This document shows, in pieces, positions 1 through 12,110 of a stretch of 64,000 bases of DNA. The stretch is from the NCBI GenBank assembly GCA_009741485.1, contig CM019216.1, positions 41,512,872 to 41,576,871 of the forward strand, read 5' to 3'. The notes beneath the pieces are model-generated. The model was not told where the DNA came from, made no database searches, and worked only from the letters and a program-made list of their open reading frames with translations. Both the position numbers and the translations under genes were made by a program. How positions within the stretch are numbered: position 1 is the stretch's first letter; each line of letters opens with the position of its first letter. Source of the DNA: Malurus cyaneus samueli. Its lineage: Eukaryota > Chordata > Aves > Passeriformes > Maluridae.

Positions 1-3000
1 GATAAATATCAGCAGCTTCCATACAATGGTTGCTGCATCAATTCGTGGATTTTTCTAAAGCATTTTAAAAACATATGAAAAATGAAAAGCTGTAGAAGGT
101 GCCAAAAATGAAGGTGCCATACTGAAAGAAGTTCAACAAAGGTAGATCTTATCTGGGCTGCTGACATCCCTGCACAATACTATATATTTAAATTATCCTT
201 TTTTTAGGCTGAATCACTGTATGTCCCAGCATGCCCTGAGAAGATCAGCTCACTGGGCACTGCTATAGCCTACGAAGCCTCTTAGATGGTGTCCCTGTCA
301 TCAGAGACAAGTACTTCATAATTGGACTATTTCAAGGAAAAGAAAGAGAATCAAGGCTTACAGAAAAACCTTGCAGTAATGCCAGGTTTGAATTATGTTT
401 GCAAGTGTTCCTAGTGGCCAGAGTCCTCAGTCAGTGCATATTGCTAAGTAAAGGTAAATACAGGTTTGTAAAGGGAACGATAGTCAGAAAGTGCCTTGAA
501 TTTTATGTTCGCCAGTCTGCAAGCAAATTTTGGATAGAGAATGTGCACAGTCAGAATCTCCTGCTAAACCTGGTATACAGAGAAGGAAAACCATGAAAAT
601 GTTCTTGCTTTTAATCCCAACACTATGTGTAAGGGGAAAACTAACAGATAATCTCATCTTCACAATGTAAATCCTCTTCTTTAATGATTAAGCTTAGATA
701 GTGAGGGATGTTCTACCCTTTAAATTTTATTTATTTAAGATTCAAATGAAACCTGTTAATAAGTTACAGACATGTGACTTTTTGGAAGTTAGGAAAGGAG
801 AGACAAAGCACAGAACAGCTTAAGAGATGACCCTGTATCAACTGCTCTTTTTAGAAAGCACAATTTTTTTGACCATGTCACAAGGATCTCCATCCTCAAA
901 ACTTACGTCTAGCAAGGCACACCCTTGTGCTGACTCTGTGTGTCTCTTAGCACCAGCAGACAGATGGGTTTTGAAGTAGTGCCTCAGCACACTGGTTTTG
1001 CTTTTGATCATTATGCTCCCCAGTAAAAGAGAGGTTCAGCAAGAGACATAGGCAAACACATGTTAAGGTTCAGGCAGAAACTTGTGTTGATGACAAAAGC
1101 TGGAAGTTGTAGTTATAAGCCCAGCAAATCATAAAAATTGAGAAGGTGCTCATCAGCCCTTCCCTCCTGTTTAACTGCATGGCAGTTGAAGGCATGTGGA
1201 GCTACAGCAGTTTGGGGTAGATCTCAGTCTTATCTGGCTGGTACTTGCTGGAAAGCAACCCCATCACAGGCTTATTGCATGGGCTGTTTTCCTTTCTTTA
1301 TCTGCCTAGTTTTACTGGGTGTTGTCAAAGCTTAAGCTGTATTTTGTACCCCAGTCTCAGACTGCCCTGGGAATCTTTTAAGCTTTATAGTATTCTACAT
1401 ATTATCATAAAAAGTTGTACACAGGCCATTCACAGCACATTTATTCTATTATATAAAGTTAATATAAGTTAATATATATGTAAGTTAATAAGTTAATATA
1501 AATGCATTAATTTATAAGCAGTTACACATTGTCCTTTTACACTTCAAACATCCAAGCCAATGACACATCCTAGAAAATAACTATGTATACATATGCATGC
1601 CCTTTCATTTAATAGCACTGAATTTTCTTAAGTTGCCTGTTCTCTTCCTGTGCTTTAACACTTGTGTCTCTCCGTCAGCTTGTGGTGGCCCAGCCACACT
1701 GACATTCCTACCACTTGATAAGCTGCTTTTCTATGCTTCAGATACAAAGGAAGCAGAGAGCAAAACCTCACCTACTTGAGGGAGGCAGATGGGAGGGTGC
1801 CCAGAGAGCAGTGAATGTGGGGACAGGCTTCAGCATGGGAACTGGGGACCACTGCAGCATTGGGACCACTGCAGCACACCCTTCGCATCTGCATCAGCTG
1901 GCCCTGCAAAGGCTGCCACAGAAACTGGCAGTCATGCCAGAAAGAGTGCTGCAAGTAGCTGAAGAAAAGGCTTTAATTAAGGATTGCTCCTGCCCTTTCC
2001 ACTCCTCTGGTCTTTTTTTGTCCCTGCTTTATCAGTTATTACCAGTTAATGTTTCATTTTCTGGCTTTGTTTAACTGAAGCCAAGAAGCACCTTGCAGAC
2101 AGCAACTGCCAATTAGTTATGATAAAAGCAGAAATTTAGCTTCCAGCTTGCCTGCATTTGGAGGGCTACAGCAGGAGTTAATTCAATTGCTTTCTTATGT
2201 TCTGAACTATTCTTGCTGCCTGCATTTGTGGTTGCCAGGTGCTCGTGGGGGTGAGCAGGCCCTGCCTTTCCTCTCCCTCTCTTCCTTCCTCCCCCTGATA
2301 AGGACCTACAGCTAGGGGGAGGGAGGGAGGAAGGACATACTGACTCTGAGGAGAAGCAGATTATATAATCTTTCTCAAACTATATATATATATATATATA
2401 ATATATATATATATTTCCTAAAGGCTAAAATTAATTAACATTAATGGGAACTGTTTGAGAATATCCTATCTACATGTAGTCACCTTTATCTGAGAAGATT
2501 CCCCTCATCATCAATAGCTGCTTCAAAGGGATGACTTGTTTCAGACTCCTGGGTTTGAATGAGATGTTTTGTGTCCTGGAAGTCCTTCCTTCTCTCTCCA
2601 GGGACTCAGGGGAGGTGCAGACACTGCCAAAATCTGCATTTTGTCAGGTGAATCCTCTTATCTTCCTGATTTTGTTGTCTTCATGTTGAGTAGAGTCGAG
2701 CTACAGCAGGATGAAGGGAAGGCTGTGGATATTAGTCTGTATCCACCCTTGCTGGCTTACTTCTGCCCTAGCAGTGTCTCTTAGAAAAAAGGCAGAAGCA
2801 CTGGGTGCAGCAGAAATATTACCTTACAGAAGATAGTTAAGGACTCCCACAGCAACAGCTGTCTCAAAAGTAGATGCTGGGAGCTGGACGAAAGAGGACA
2901 ATGTAGGACTGTGGGTTTTGTGCAGTGGTGCAATCCTGTTCTTCCCTTCCCCAGTTTTTTTTTCTTTGTTCCCAGATTTGGCATATGAAACTGGGTCAAG

Positions 3001-4296
3001 GCTCTTAGCCACACATGTTTTTAAAGAACTAGTCACTCTGTGAGCATGACAAAGCATGTTTTAGGGGGCGTTAGGTTTTGGGGTTTATTTACATAATGTA
3101 GAAAATTGATTCTATTTGGGATTAAACTGTGTTTTTGCTGTTTCTTGGGAAACAGCACTACAAATCATTCATCTGTTTCTGGGCTGACCTAGATGAAATA
3201 GGCTGTTCTTCTTTTCTCTCCGAGGAAGTCAGGTGCCACATCACAGAAGAGTGACAAAGTCTTGGGACTACTCTGTTAACAAGGCTGTAGAGAAGTCATC
3301 CTTAATGTCCTGCAGTGAGGTAGGGAAGTCCAGCATCGATGACAAGCGGCTCACAGTCCCTTTCCACTGAAATCAGTGAAGATGACGCACATCTGGGCAG
3401 CGCGTGTGCTTCTGCCCTGGCAGGAAACGCTGTTCACCCTGCTTGCTCTCACCCTGCTTGCTCTCGCCCTGCTGGTATCGTTTACAGGTTGTGATGTAAA
3501 GCAGAGGAAATGGGGAGTGTGAATACCAATCTCACCCTGAAAAGGATCTGGTTTCCTTAGGTACAATTTGTGCTTATCATTCTTGTGCAAAAGTTAGTAG
3601 GTCACAGCTGGTTAAACAAACCCTGCCCAATTATAATTTCCTTGCTTACAACACGGAGTATTTAACCTTTCATTATTCCTTCCCACCCAAACCAAAGGTC
3701 TAAATTTTTGCACTCAATCTTACTTTGTTCTTTTTTCAGCATGAAAGAAAAAGGAAAAGATTAAAAATCTGTAAAACTCACTTCAAAAAGACCTGAACTT
3801 AATCTCCAAGATGAATTTGTCTCTTATTTCAAAATGTACTAAATGCAAATTGTACTTCATGTATATGAAGACAAGAAATGGCACATTGTATATAAAAACA
3901 GGAAAAGGTATTATTCATGTAATAAATGCTGTTTTTTTCATGTCTTCTGGCAAAAAAAGTGGGCTGACTACTAGTAATTGCACATCACATTTTGAAATAA
4001 TGATACAGTTTTTTAATGTGTCAGTTGCATTGCCCTGCCTGTCTTCTGTTCCAGCCAGCAAAAGCACATTCCTGGAGAACAGACCCTGAATGTCCTCAGT
4101 GAAGCAGCTCATATCCTTGCTTTGTAATTTAGATGCTTTAAGAAAGTTTCCTCCAAATGTCTCTCAAATTCAGTGTGTTTTGAAGGTCAAACCTTTACCT
4201 TGTACTCTACACATCACAGCTAAATCAAGTTATATCTAAAACACACTTGCTCCAAATCTGAGAGACAAATCTTACATTCAAGTAACAGTTTAATTA
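1..4296. other. No gene recognised
   Basis: AT-rich sequence with short unsupported open frames. The 119-codon frame at 1715-2074 and others have no recognisable domain or splice context. A small tandem of CCTGCTTGCTCTC units lies near 3437-3475. A good acceptor (TTCTTTTTTCAG, 3740) is followed by only a short lysine-rich frame. Confidence 0.6.
2381..2415 (+). repeat. (TA)n microsatellite
   Basis: About 17 TA units with one phase slip. Confidence 0.95.

Positions 4297-4334
<38 letters not shown>
4297..4334 (+). repeat. Poly(A) tract, 38 bases
   Basis: Uninterrupted A run. No recognisable retroposed gene precedes it, although a tail of an old retrocopy is possible. Confidence 0.95.
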
Positions 4335-4338
<4 letters not shown>

Positions 4339-4658
4339 TTCTGGGAAATGACAGGCAAGAAGAAGCCTAAAATACTATATGCTTCTCGCCTCTTGAAATA
4401 ACTCCTTCCATCCTCGACCACACTCTCTCCTGTCTCAAGATAGGCAAATCTCACTTAACTTGTAAATCATCACTCACACTACCAAAGTGCAGATCCTGTT
4501 CAAAACTATTACAGAGAAGGTCAGTATTGTTCTAGGCCCTAAGCCATGCACAGCTTTTCACATGCATTACAATTTAGCATTCAACTGGAGATGGGGAAAC
4601 AACCATCATGATCACAATCTGTATGCTGTGTGTACCACTGATGAAGGGTTTGAAGCAG

Positions 4659-5020
4659 ATACAAAAGGCAAGCCAAGGTGAGCACAGCACTGCCCCAACA
4701 CTGCTCCGTCCACACCTTGCTCCCTGGCATCAGCCATGGGCTGACCAACTCAGCCTCAGCCAAAGGCTGCTTTTACTGCTCCCTTTAGGGTTAGGGTTCA
4801 AAAAACCACAAATCTTTGAGCTTCAGGAGCACTGCAGCTACAAAAACGATGCCAAGGGGAGTACAGCACTGCCCCAACACTGCTCCCTCCATACCTGGAT
4901 CCTTGGCACCAGCCACGTGCTGGCCACAACAACTGGCTTCTTTCACTGCTCCCCTTAGGGTTAGAGTAAAGCTTACGTTTAGACTTTGGGTTTGACACAA
5001 TTAGCTCCATGGACACTGGG
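4659..5020 (+). repeat. Two tandem copies of a ~180-bp unit with TTAGGG-like core
   Basis: Copies start near 4659 and 4841. Shared blocks are ACAGCACTGCCCCAACACTG, CTGGCATCAGCCA/TTGGCACCAGCCA, TTTCACTGCTCCC or TTTTACTGCTCCC, and then TTAGGGTTAGGGTT or TTAGGGTTAGAGT. Divergence between copies is high. A third copy lies inverted near 16.85 kb, so this is a dispersed family rather than a local event. Confidence 0.85.
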
Positions 5021-7439
5021 ACTATAAAGGCAGCAGGTGCTTCTACATACACTCCTCATGCCCAATGACCAGTGTAAGCAAAGGCAGGGGCTTGGAGCTC
5101 ACTTCTCCCAGGTGGCATTAACTGCTAAGCCCAGTCTTAAGCATCAGCAGAAGAAAGGTGTGGTGTGTAGGACTGGGAGATGCTCAGGCCAGGGCTCTCC
5201 CACAGCTGCCCAATTCCACAGGGATGCAGAAGCTGTTGCTCATTCCACACAGAGAAACTGCACCCCTGACTTCCAGCCCTCCTGAAACCCAGTCCTGCCG
5301 TCCCACAGCTGGTCACTAAGCAGAATACATAAATTAGTTAGAAGCAAAGAACATGGGCTCCCAGGACAGAACTGGGCTTCTTCTGCTCTGGTGGTAATGT
5401 GTGGGAGATGGCCCTGGGATACAGGTACCTGGAGACCCAAATGGAGCAAATCTGATATGAACCCTTTACGCACACACACAGATTTTCTGTGATGGGCTCA
5501 GACTTGTCAATTTAAAATGCCTTGGCCATCTAAGGACCCACTGAGCATTGCTTCTTCCCTGACCCTGACAACAGTGTTTTCCAGTGCCTATGTGCACTGA
5601 TTTCACCCTCACTGTGTCATCTTGCTCTTTCACTTCCTTTCTCGTGATTTCTAGGGACAAGGTTCTTTAAAAGGCAATGTACCATTTGCCACTTTCAGAA
5701 GGACCTCTCTGATGGCAATCTTCCAATTACCAATTCTTGACTGCTTAAAGTTGAACCAAGTAGGAGGGTTAATAAGAATTCTGCTACAATTCATCTAATA
5801 GGCTTCCCAGTCTTCCATTCTTTCAAGTACTGTATTAAACATTGTTTATGGAACGTGAAATACAGGGGTGGGTCACCAGACTGAGAAGAATGCACTTGGA
5901 AAACAGCATCAGTAAACAGGATGAACAGACATTGAAAGAGGGGAGAAAACAACTCTATTGAAACACAGAAACAGAAGGTAACCCTTGAGCCTTTAGAGAA
6001 AAGCAAAAGTACTTAGCAAATAATAAGCAAAAATAAAGAAATGTAAAAACCAGGAAAAAAAAGGCAAATGAAAGATGAGAACAGGAGGTAAATCCACGGA
6101 GAAGGCAGAGACTTTTGTTATTTTTCATCTTTCCAGTCACTCTGGAATATTCTTGCATCCAAGCTAACCTATCCTTATGGCTCACAAAATTCTTTGTAGA
6201 GAGGAATTGTATTGATATTCTCAGTCCTCGACTTCTGCCTCTAATGTTGCTTCCACAGCATCAGAAAAGTTCTCAGAAAGTTAAGTGATATGACCAGATC
6301 ATGAAGCCTCAGCAAATGTTTGCATTCCTTTTTGCCATCCTGTAACCAGTTAATACTTGAGTCAAGCCTTTCTGCCAAATTCTGCTGGAAGTCACAGGGA
6401 AATGTTTTGCTTCAAAAAGCAGTGTCAAGCTTTTCATGTGATTTTCTTTGCTTAATATCATGAGATGCTCAGGAAAACAAGATATGCGACAGGCTATTGT
6501 GTAATGGCAGCCTTACACCAGTATCGTTCAGAACACGGCACAAAGAAAAGGGGCCAATTTTTTGACTGCAGTGGGTACTGACACACAGCAGAGATGGGGA
6601 TAAAATTACACAAAACTTATATCCTTTGTTTTATTGCTGCTTTCCTCAAGTGGATCCCTTCAACAGCATCTCTGCTTGGTCACTATGAAAAGTGTAGTTA
6701 CAGAAATCTGCCTTTCCACTTGTTTTACTTTACAACTTGATCAGCGCATTTGTTTTCCATCACAAACAGTTCGAATTCCTCCCCATTCCTTGATTCAAAA
6801 CTTTATGTAGTTTCTGGCAGGCTTAGGTGCCTCTTGGAGGTTAGTTTGTCTCATGGAACTTTGTCCCATCTGCTGCTAAGGGACAGTGACAACCAGTATT
6901 TAGGAGAGAAAAAGATGTTGCCAAGAAGCGGGGGAAGGTGGGGGGGAAGCTACTGTCTTACCTGAGGGACTTTCTCTTGGGAAGGGCAGAGATACCTCGA
7001 GATTTGGGCTGGGGGTCAGGGAGCAACTCCTAGCTATCTCTCAGTCTCAGAGGAGTGAGAGAGGATCAGAGTGGAGACGGGCTGTGGTCGCTGTGCGATC
7101 AATTCGCCACCACTGCAAAATTCCATCTCCTATTACTGCCTCCTACAGTGAGCCACTGAACTGAGACTTACAAAACATCCTACCTCACTCAAGAAGACTC
7201 CCACCATCTATTCAGGTGCTTCAGGGACTTCAGGGAAAACCCAGGACCCTGACCATCTCCCTGCTTCTGGAGGCTGTGCCTCCCCGGCTGTGTGCAGCAG
7301 CTGCTACGGAGAAGCCTGGCTGCCGCTGCCCAGCCCCGCTGCTTTCTGCTGCTGCCTTGGGCTTTTCCGCAACATTTTAACCCAGCACCCCATGTCCACC
7401 TGGCCCCCACAGCTCCTGCTAAGGCTGCAGAGGTTCTGG
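5021..7439. other. No gene recognised
   Basis: Only short frames below about 85 codons without protein character; no repeat family recognised by eye. Confidence 0.55.
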
Positions 7440-7546
7440 TACATTTTGTTTGCCACCCCGGGGTGTGCCTGCCTTTGCCGTTCCAGCCGCCGCTCCGAGG
7501 TTCCGCCATCACCGCGTGAGGGAGACGCGGCCGCACCCGCGGCACA

Positions 7547-7561
7547 GCGCCCCCTGGCGGC
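7547..7561 (-). promoter_or_regulatory. CTCF-type motif 1
   Basis: The minus strand reads GCCGCCAGGGGGCGC, matching the core CTCF consensus (CCRSYAGRKGGC-type). The second motif lies 44 bp away in the same orientation. Confidence 0.6.
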
Positions 7562-7590
7562 GCGGGGGAACCCTCGCAGCCGAGCCCCCC

Positions 7591-7605
7591 GCGCCCCCTG
7601 GCGGC
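7591..7605 (-). promoter_or_regulatory. CTCF-type motif 2
   Basis: The same 15 bases as motif 1 (GCCGCCAGGGGGCGC on the minus strand), same orientation, start-to-start spacing 44 bp. Confidence 0.6.
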
Positions 7606-8176
7606 CGTGACCGTAACTGCAGCAGAGGAGGCCGGGACAGCCCAGGGCCGGGGGCACGGGTGCCGGGTTTGGTGGTTGGTGCTGCCCTTGTTGGTGTTTG
7701 TTTGTTTGCGCTGAGTAGCTCTTGGTAAGAAAGAGCTGATCCTTCAGTGGTATGTGGGGAGAAGTCAAGACCATCTCTACTTTCTTCAGAAGCCTGGAGA
7801 TACCAACAGGTCCTTAAGGGGCATCTACTTCTAGGGCTTTCTCGCAAAACGTAATTTGTCTCGGTTTGGAGACAATGTTTTCAGAGGAAAAACGTTACAG
7901 GGAAATGTTTCATCTGAAATGAAAATAAATTTGATAATTTTTTTTTCCCACCAACAAGAAATAGATGCTGGGCAAAAAAAGGTGAAGAGAAAAAATGTAG
8001 TTTATTAACAAAAAAAACACAGTGCCCACAGGACACAGATGAAGAGTAACTGTCAGATATTCAAACAAAATAAAACTCTCCATGGGGCGTAGACAAGGCG
8101 GCGACTCCACCCCCGGGAAAAGAAACAAAAAGAAAAACCCACGTGGCAGTTCTTGTAAAAGTGAGGGCGCCCACGG

Positions 8177-8212
8177 CGAGAGGCAGAGAGAGACAGAGAG
8201 AGAGAGAGCGAA
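8177..8212 (+). repeat. GA-rich microsatellite
   Basis: GAGAGGCAGAGAGAGACAGA followed by more GA units. Confidence 0.85.
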
Positions 8213-9048
8213 GCTCGAGCAGCCAGATCTCGTGGCAGCACTGGCTGTTAAACTGTCCCCTGTGGCTTCCCAGCAGCCCCTGCTCCTTCTTCCGGGTTAC
8301 ATTTAAAGAGACAAACATTTTTTTGGGCATATGTGCCAACGGAAAAGGAATACAGAACAAAACTGGCACCAAACATCAACCCAAGACAATGACCCAACAC
8401 CATTTCCTTTGCTTCTTACCAGTTGGCCAGGAGCAGGTGAGGGCTCGCCTCAGATCTAGGTCACTTATACTTACAGAGATTTGGTTGCAAAAACTAAGAG
8501 GAGTCCAACACAGAAATTGTACAGCCCTAAACAAACGGAGCTGTCTGAGAGAGCAGCTTGCTCTGAGCAAACAAGGACTGACAGTCAGTGTGCATCGCCA
8601 CAGTATGGCTGTGGCTGTTCCGCAGGACATCCCCCGGGAGAAACTGCATCCCACCGGCTCCACACGCGCAACTTTTCGGGCTGCAGCCCTCCAGCTGCAC
8701 AGGCACAGCTGGCAAGGAAGGAAAGGTCTCCGAAGGTCTGCTGTCAGAGCTTCACCGGTAACAGCAAACCTCAGATAAATGTCAGCATGGTGGCTTTTGT
8801 GTTACAAACACAAATGGGTTTCAAGTTTTCAGCACCGTGGTTCTAAAATGCATATGCCCGTGCATGAAAATTTTCTAGCTCTAGCACACTAGAAAAATGC
8901 TAGGTATAGGTTCATTATCAATAAAAATGCTCTGTTCTGTCTGAAGAGAGATCAGATGTGATGCAAATGGTAAAAAGGGCTTTTGGACAGAAAAAGGGGA
9001 GATATGTTTTTTCACTTCCATTCTTTAAAAAACAAAGATACAAAAGAA

Positions 9049-9116
9049 GATAGGAAAAAGACAGATAGGAAAAAAAATATAGGAAAAAAATAGGAAAAAA
9101 GATAGGAAAAAAGATG
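9049..9116 (+). repeat. Imperfect GATAGGAAAAAA repeat
   Basis: Repeated GATAGGAAAAA/ATAGGAAAAAAA units, purine-rich. Confidence 0.85.
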
Positions 9117-10585
9117 GTTCTAGTTTGCTTTTCTCTTGCATCATAGAATCATCTTTATGTCTTTGGAGGCTACCCTCTCACTGTATTTATGTGTTGCAAT
9201 TTATATTAATTACATTTTTCACAGTGACTGGAAAAAACATCCTCCATCCATTAGGAATGTCCTCCAAGGAAAATGCACATGTGGCTAAAAAAACAGAGAT
9301 GACTGTTTGTAAATAAGAAATATATTCAATTAGTTATGAGAGTGCCACCTAATATGATGAGAAAAAGGCAACTCAGAGGCCACACTGATATTTGATATGT
9401 GGTACACTCTGCTCTGACTTTGAAAGTAGGCCATGTATGAGAAAAGAGAGAAGCATATGTTATCAATCATTGGAAAAAAACCCAGTAAGATTAATTCCAG
9501 AATACCTTTCCTACCAAGATGCTGGACTACTTCTGCCTCCATGGAATAGCTCCCAGCTGCTGTCAATCATTTATTGTTGCTCCTACCTCAGAGGCATCAG
9601 GACATCTTACTCGTCAAAGCCATCCAGATCTTGCATGCCAGTACAAACCCTGTTTCTCAGTTATGCTAAGTAGATACTATGTGTCATTGTCACCTAAATC
9701 AAGGCAGGAAATTGTATTTCTATTAATCATTGCTTGGGAAAGGCATTACTAGAAGTGAAACCATAGTGCCTAACATTGGATAATTAGCAGGATGGTATTA
9801 AAATGAAGAAACATGAAGTCAGAATGATTATTTAAAGCTGCCTACTACCTTGGAACATGCTAATACTGTCAGCAAGACTCACCTTTACTTTCCTTAGCAA
9901 GACACCAGCTTTTTTTTGCCTGTGTCTTCAAGGTGCCTCTTAAGCACCCAGGTATGTAATTTGGCATTGCGTAATTCCACGTGATGCTACATGCTGTATC
10001 TATGCTATATATATGGAGAAAACTACTCCACCTAAATATCTTGCACACAACCACGTTGATCAATCAAAACTGCTGCCAGGTGATAAGAGAGCTCAGAAGG
10101 GTAATTACCCGAAACTGAAAGTTGGTAGAATTGCCAACGTCTATCATGCAGAATAATTCCATTTTGGTGACCTCAGTGTGATCACATTCTGTCTCACATT
10201 TGTGTTATTCACTTCTGTAGAGAGTGCTTTCTAGAACTCCAGGTGGAGAATCAAGTTAACAGGCTGTTATGGGGATTTTTTAAAATTAGTGGTTAGGTTC
10301 TTTACTCCGTGGTAGGGAAGGAGTAAGAAATGCAGAGGACACGGTTCTCCAAGGAGCTCAAGGCAAGTGGAGGAAGGAAGAGAGCCTTTGAGGGTATGCT
10401 TTACTCACCCTGCAGCTTTGAGGATCCAGGAGCTGTGGGATTTGTATCTGTGAAGCAAATGTGTTCTGAATCACAGAGTTACTCGACAGAGGCAGCGCAT
10501 GGTGCATCCTGTCTCTTACTCTCGTAGGCTGAAACGTACCCTGGGGACTAAAATATCCCTGTAAAGGAATCCAAATGTTTGTATT

Positions 10586-10586
<1 letters not shown>

Positions 10587-10616
<30 letters not shown>
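10587..10616 (+). repeat. Poly(A) tract, 30 bases
   Basis: Uninterrupted A run within otherwise unremarkable sequence. Confidence 0.95.
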
Positions 10617-10618
<2 letters not shown>

Positions 10619-11844
10619 AGTAAGGTGACTTCAGAATTTTCCAAATGGTCTATAACACAATTGCAACCCAGCATGGTGGCAACTAAGAGGGATAGTGGCA
10701 GACCTGATTCAAACAAAAAGAAACAAATATTAGTGATCTAGATACATGTGTGAAAGCGCCTCTGACTAGGGACATTTACAGCAAAGCAGACGGCTGAGAG
10801 GAATGCTCATGGAGAGAAATGTTCCTGTAGCTAATAGACTAGATAATAATTCAGAAGCTCAACTGCCTCCTATTCCTGATATTAATATAATTTCCTATAC
10901 AAAGTGGGATAGCAACTAAAGTTTTCTGAAGTTTTCAGAAGTACTTGTGAAACTTAGGAAACTGAATGGCAGGATTCTTGGAGTTGGAGTCCAGAGACAT
11001 GTTTAGCAGGGGCATTCCCCATTTCATGATTTTCATGAGAGTTGGAATCACAGCAGGGGACATCAGTACCAAATAAACCATCAAAGTGCTCTTCCAATAC
11101 AGTTGTACAAGTCACTAGGACCTAGCTGGCTCCTCATGCTTGGATTGCATTGTGCTGTGCAATCCCACACATAAAGCTGCCCTCTACTGCACTCTATGCA
11201 TCTTGTAAACATCTTACTCAATCAAGCATAGACATGACTTCGTCATTTCATTGCAGCCTCTTTGTCACCCTCAATCTTCCTCTACTTCTTTCTCATGCTT
11301 TTTTTAAAAAAGAGTCCCTGTTTGACCAGCTCTTGCAATATAAGAAGCAATCTAAAGTGCAACGTTTTAAGTAGATATGCATCCTCCTTTGAAAAGCAGC
11401 TTTAAGGCAAGGATCTTGTTCTTCTGTTTTTATCAAACACCACAAAGTGCTTTTAAAAGTGAAATGGAGTTTGTATCAGTCACTGGACTAACAAGAAAAT
11501 TACAAGGACAAAAAACAGCTTCTAGGATTGAACTTAGCAGAGAAGTTCAAATGAGGTTAAAAAAAGTGATTTAGTGTCACACTAAGCCCTGGTGTGAAGA
11601 AAATGGGAACTAATTGCACTGGCAATAAGGAACAAGAAAGATGAAGCATCTGATACTTGCGTTTTTTCTTACTTCCCATTAACATACAATTCCTTATTTG
11701 AGGAAAACATTTCCCTCACCAATTGCCTTTAAAGCATTTTAAGCAGAAAAAAAATAGCAATAAAAGCACTAGGCAGTTTTATCTCCTTGCAAACCTCCAG
11801 AAAAATCCTCAGCCCACAGTTACATACAACTCCACTGGATAGCA

Positions 11845-12110
11845 CAAGTGTGGTCATACTGGGTCAGAGCAAAGGTCCATCAGCTCAGAGTCCTGCCTCC
11901 CACAGTGATCAAAAGCAGATTCATGAGAAGATTATAAAAATCTCCAGAACAAGCATATGATGATATTTCCCACTGATGTTCTCACGGCCTCCTCAGGCAT
12001 TTCCTCAGCCGGAGGTGATTGCTAAATCTTTAATAACCCTTGGTAGATTTGTCTCCCATGGGCCTGTGAAGGCTCCCTCTGAGTCCTATGAACTTTTGCC
12101 ATCTGCTGCA
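11845..12110 (+). mobile_element. Old CR1-like/LINE relic
   Basis: GGTCATACTGGGTCAGAGCA, AAAGGTCCATCAGC and a later GGTAGATTTGTCTCCCATG resemble a widely conserved amniote CR1-type relic (ACTGGGTCAGACCAAAGGTCCATC pattern). Strongly diverged; borders are approximate. Confidence 0.45.

Larger units (their letters stand above)
7440..7680. promoter_or_regulatory. Small GC/CpG-rich island
   Basis: About 240 bp rich in CpG inside AT-rich surroundings, with two CTCF-type motifs. It could be a distal regulatory element or insulator. No start codon with a convincing coding frame was found on either strand. Confidence 0.55.
7681..11844. other. No gene recognised
   Basis: Includes a moderately GC-rich, lower-entropy block (about 8.05-8.8 kb) with a 211-codon plus frame that looks like composition rather than protein. 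Minus-strand AATAAA near 8000 could be a poly(A) signal, but no minus-strand coding exon was found. Confidence 0.5.

Noticed and set aside
4787..4799. Interstitial telomere tract
   Set aside because: Only two TTAGGG units, and the motif recurs as part of the ~180-bp repeat unit, so it is better explained by that family than by telomere insertion.
7304..7774. Minus-strand frame of 156 codons in the small CpG-rich patch
   Set aside because: Length is explained by high GC with few stop codons; other frames there are similarly open.
8143..8778. Plus-strand frame of 211 codons
   Set aside because: Begins in a GA microsatellite and has Arg/Gln/Ser-rich composition without domain or splice context; overlapping frames on both strands are equally open.
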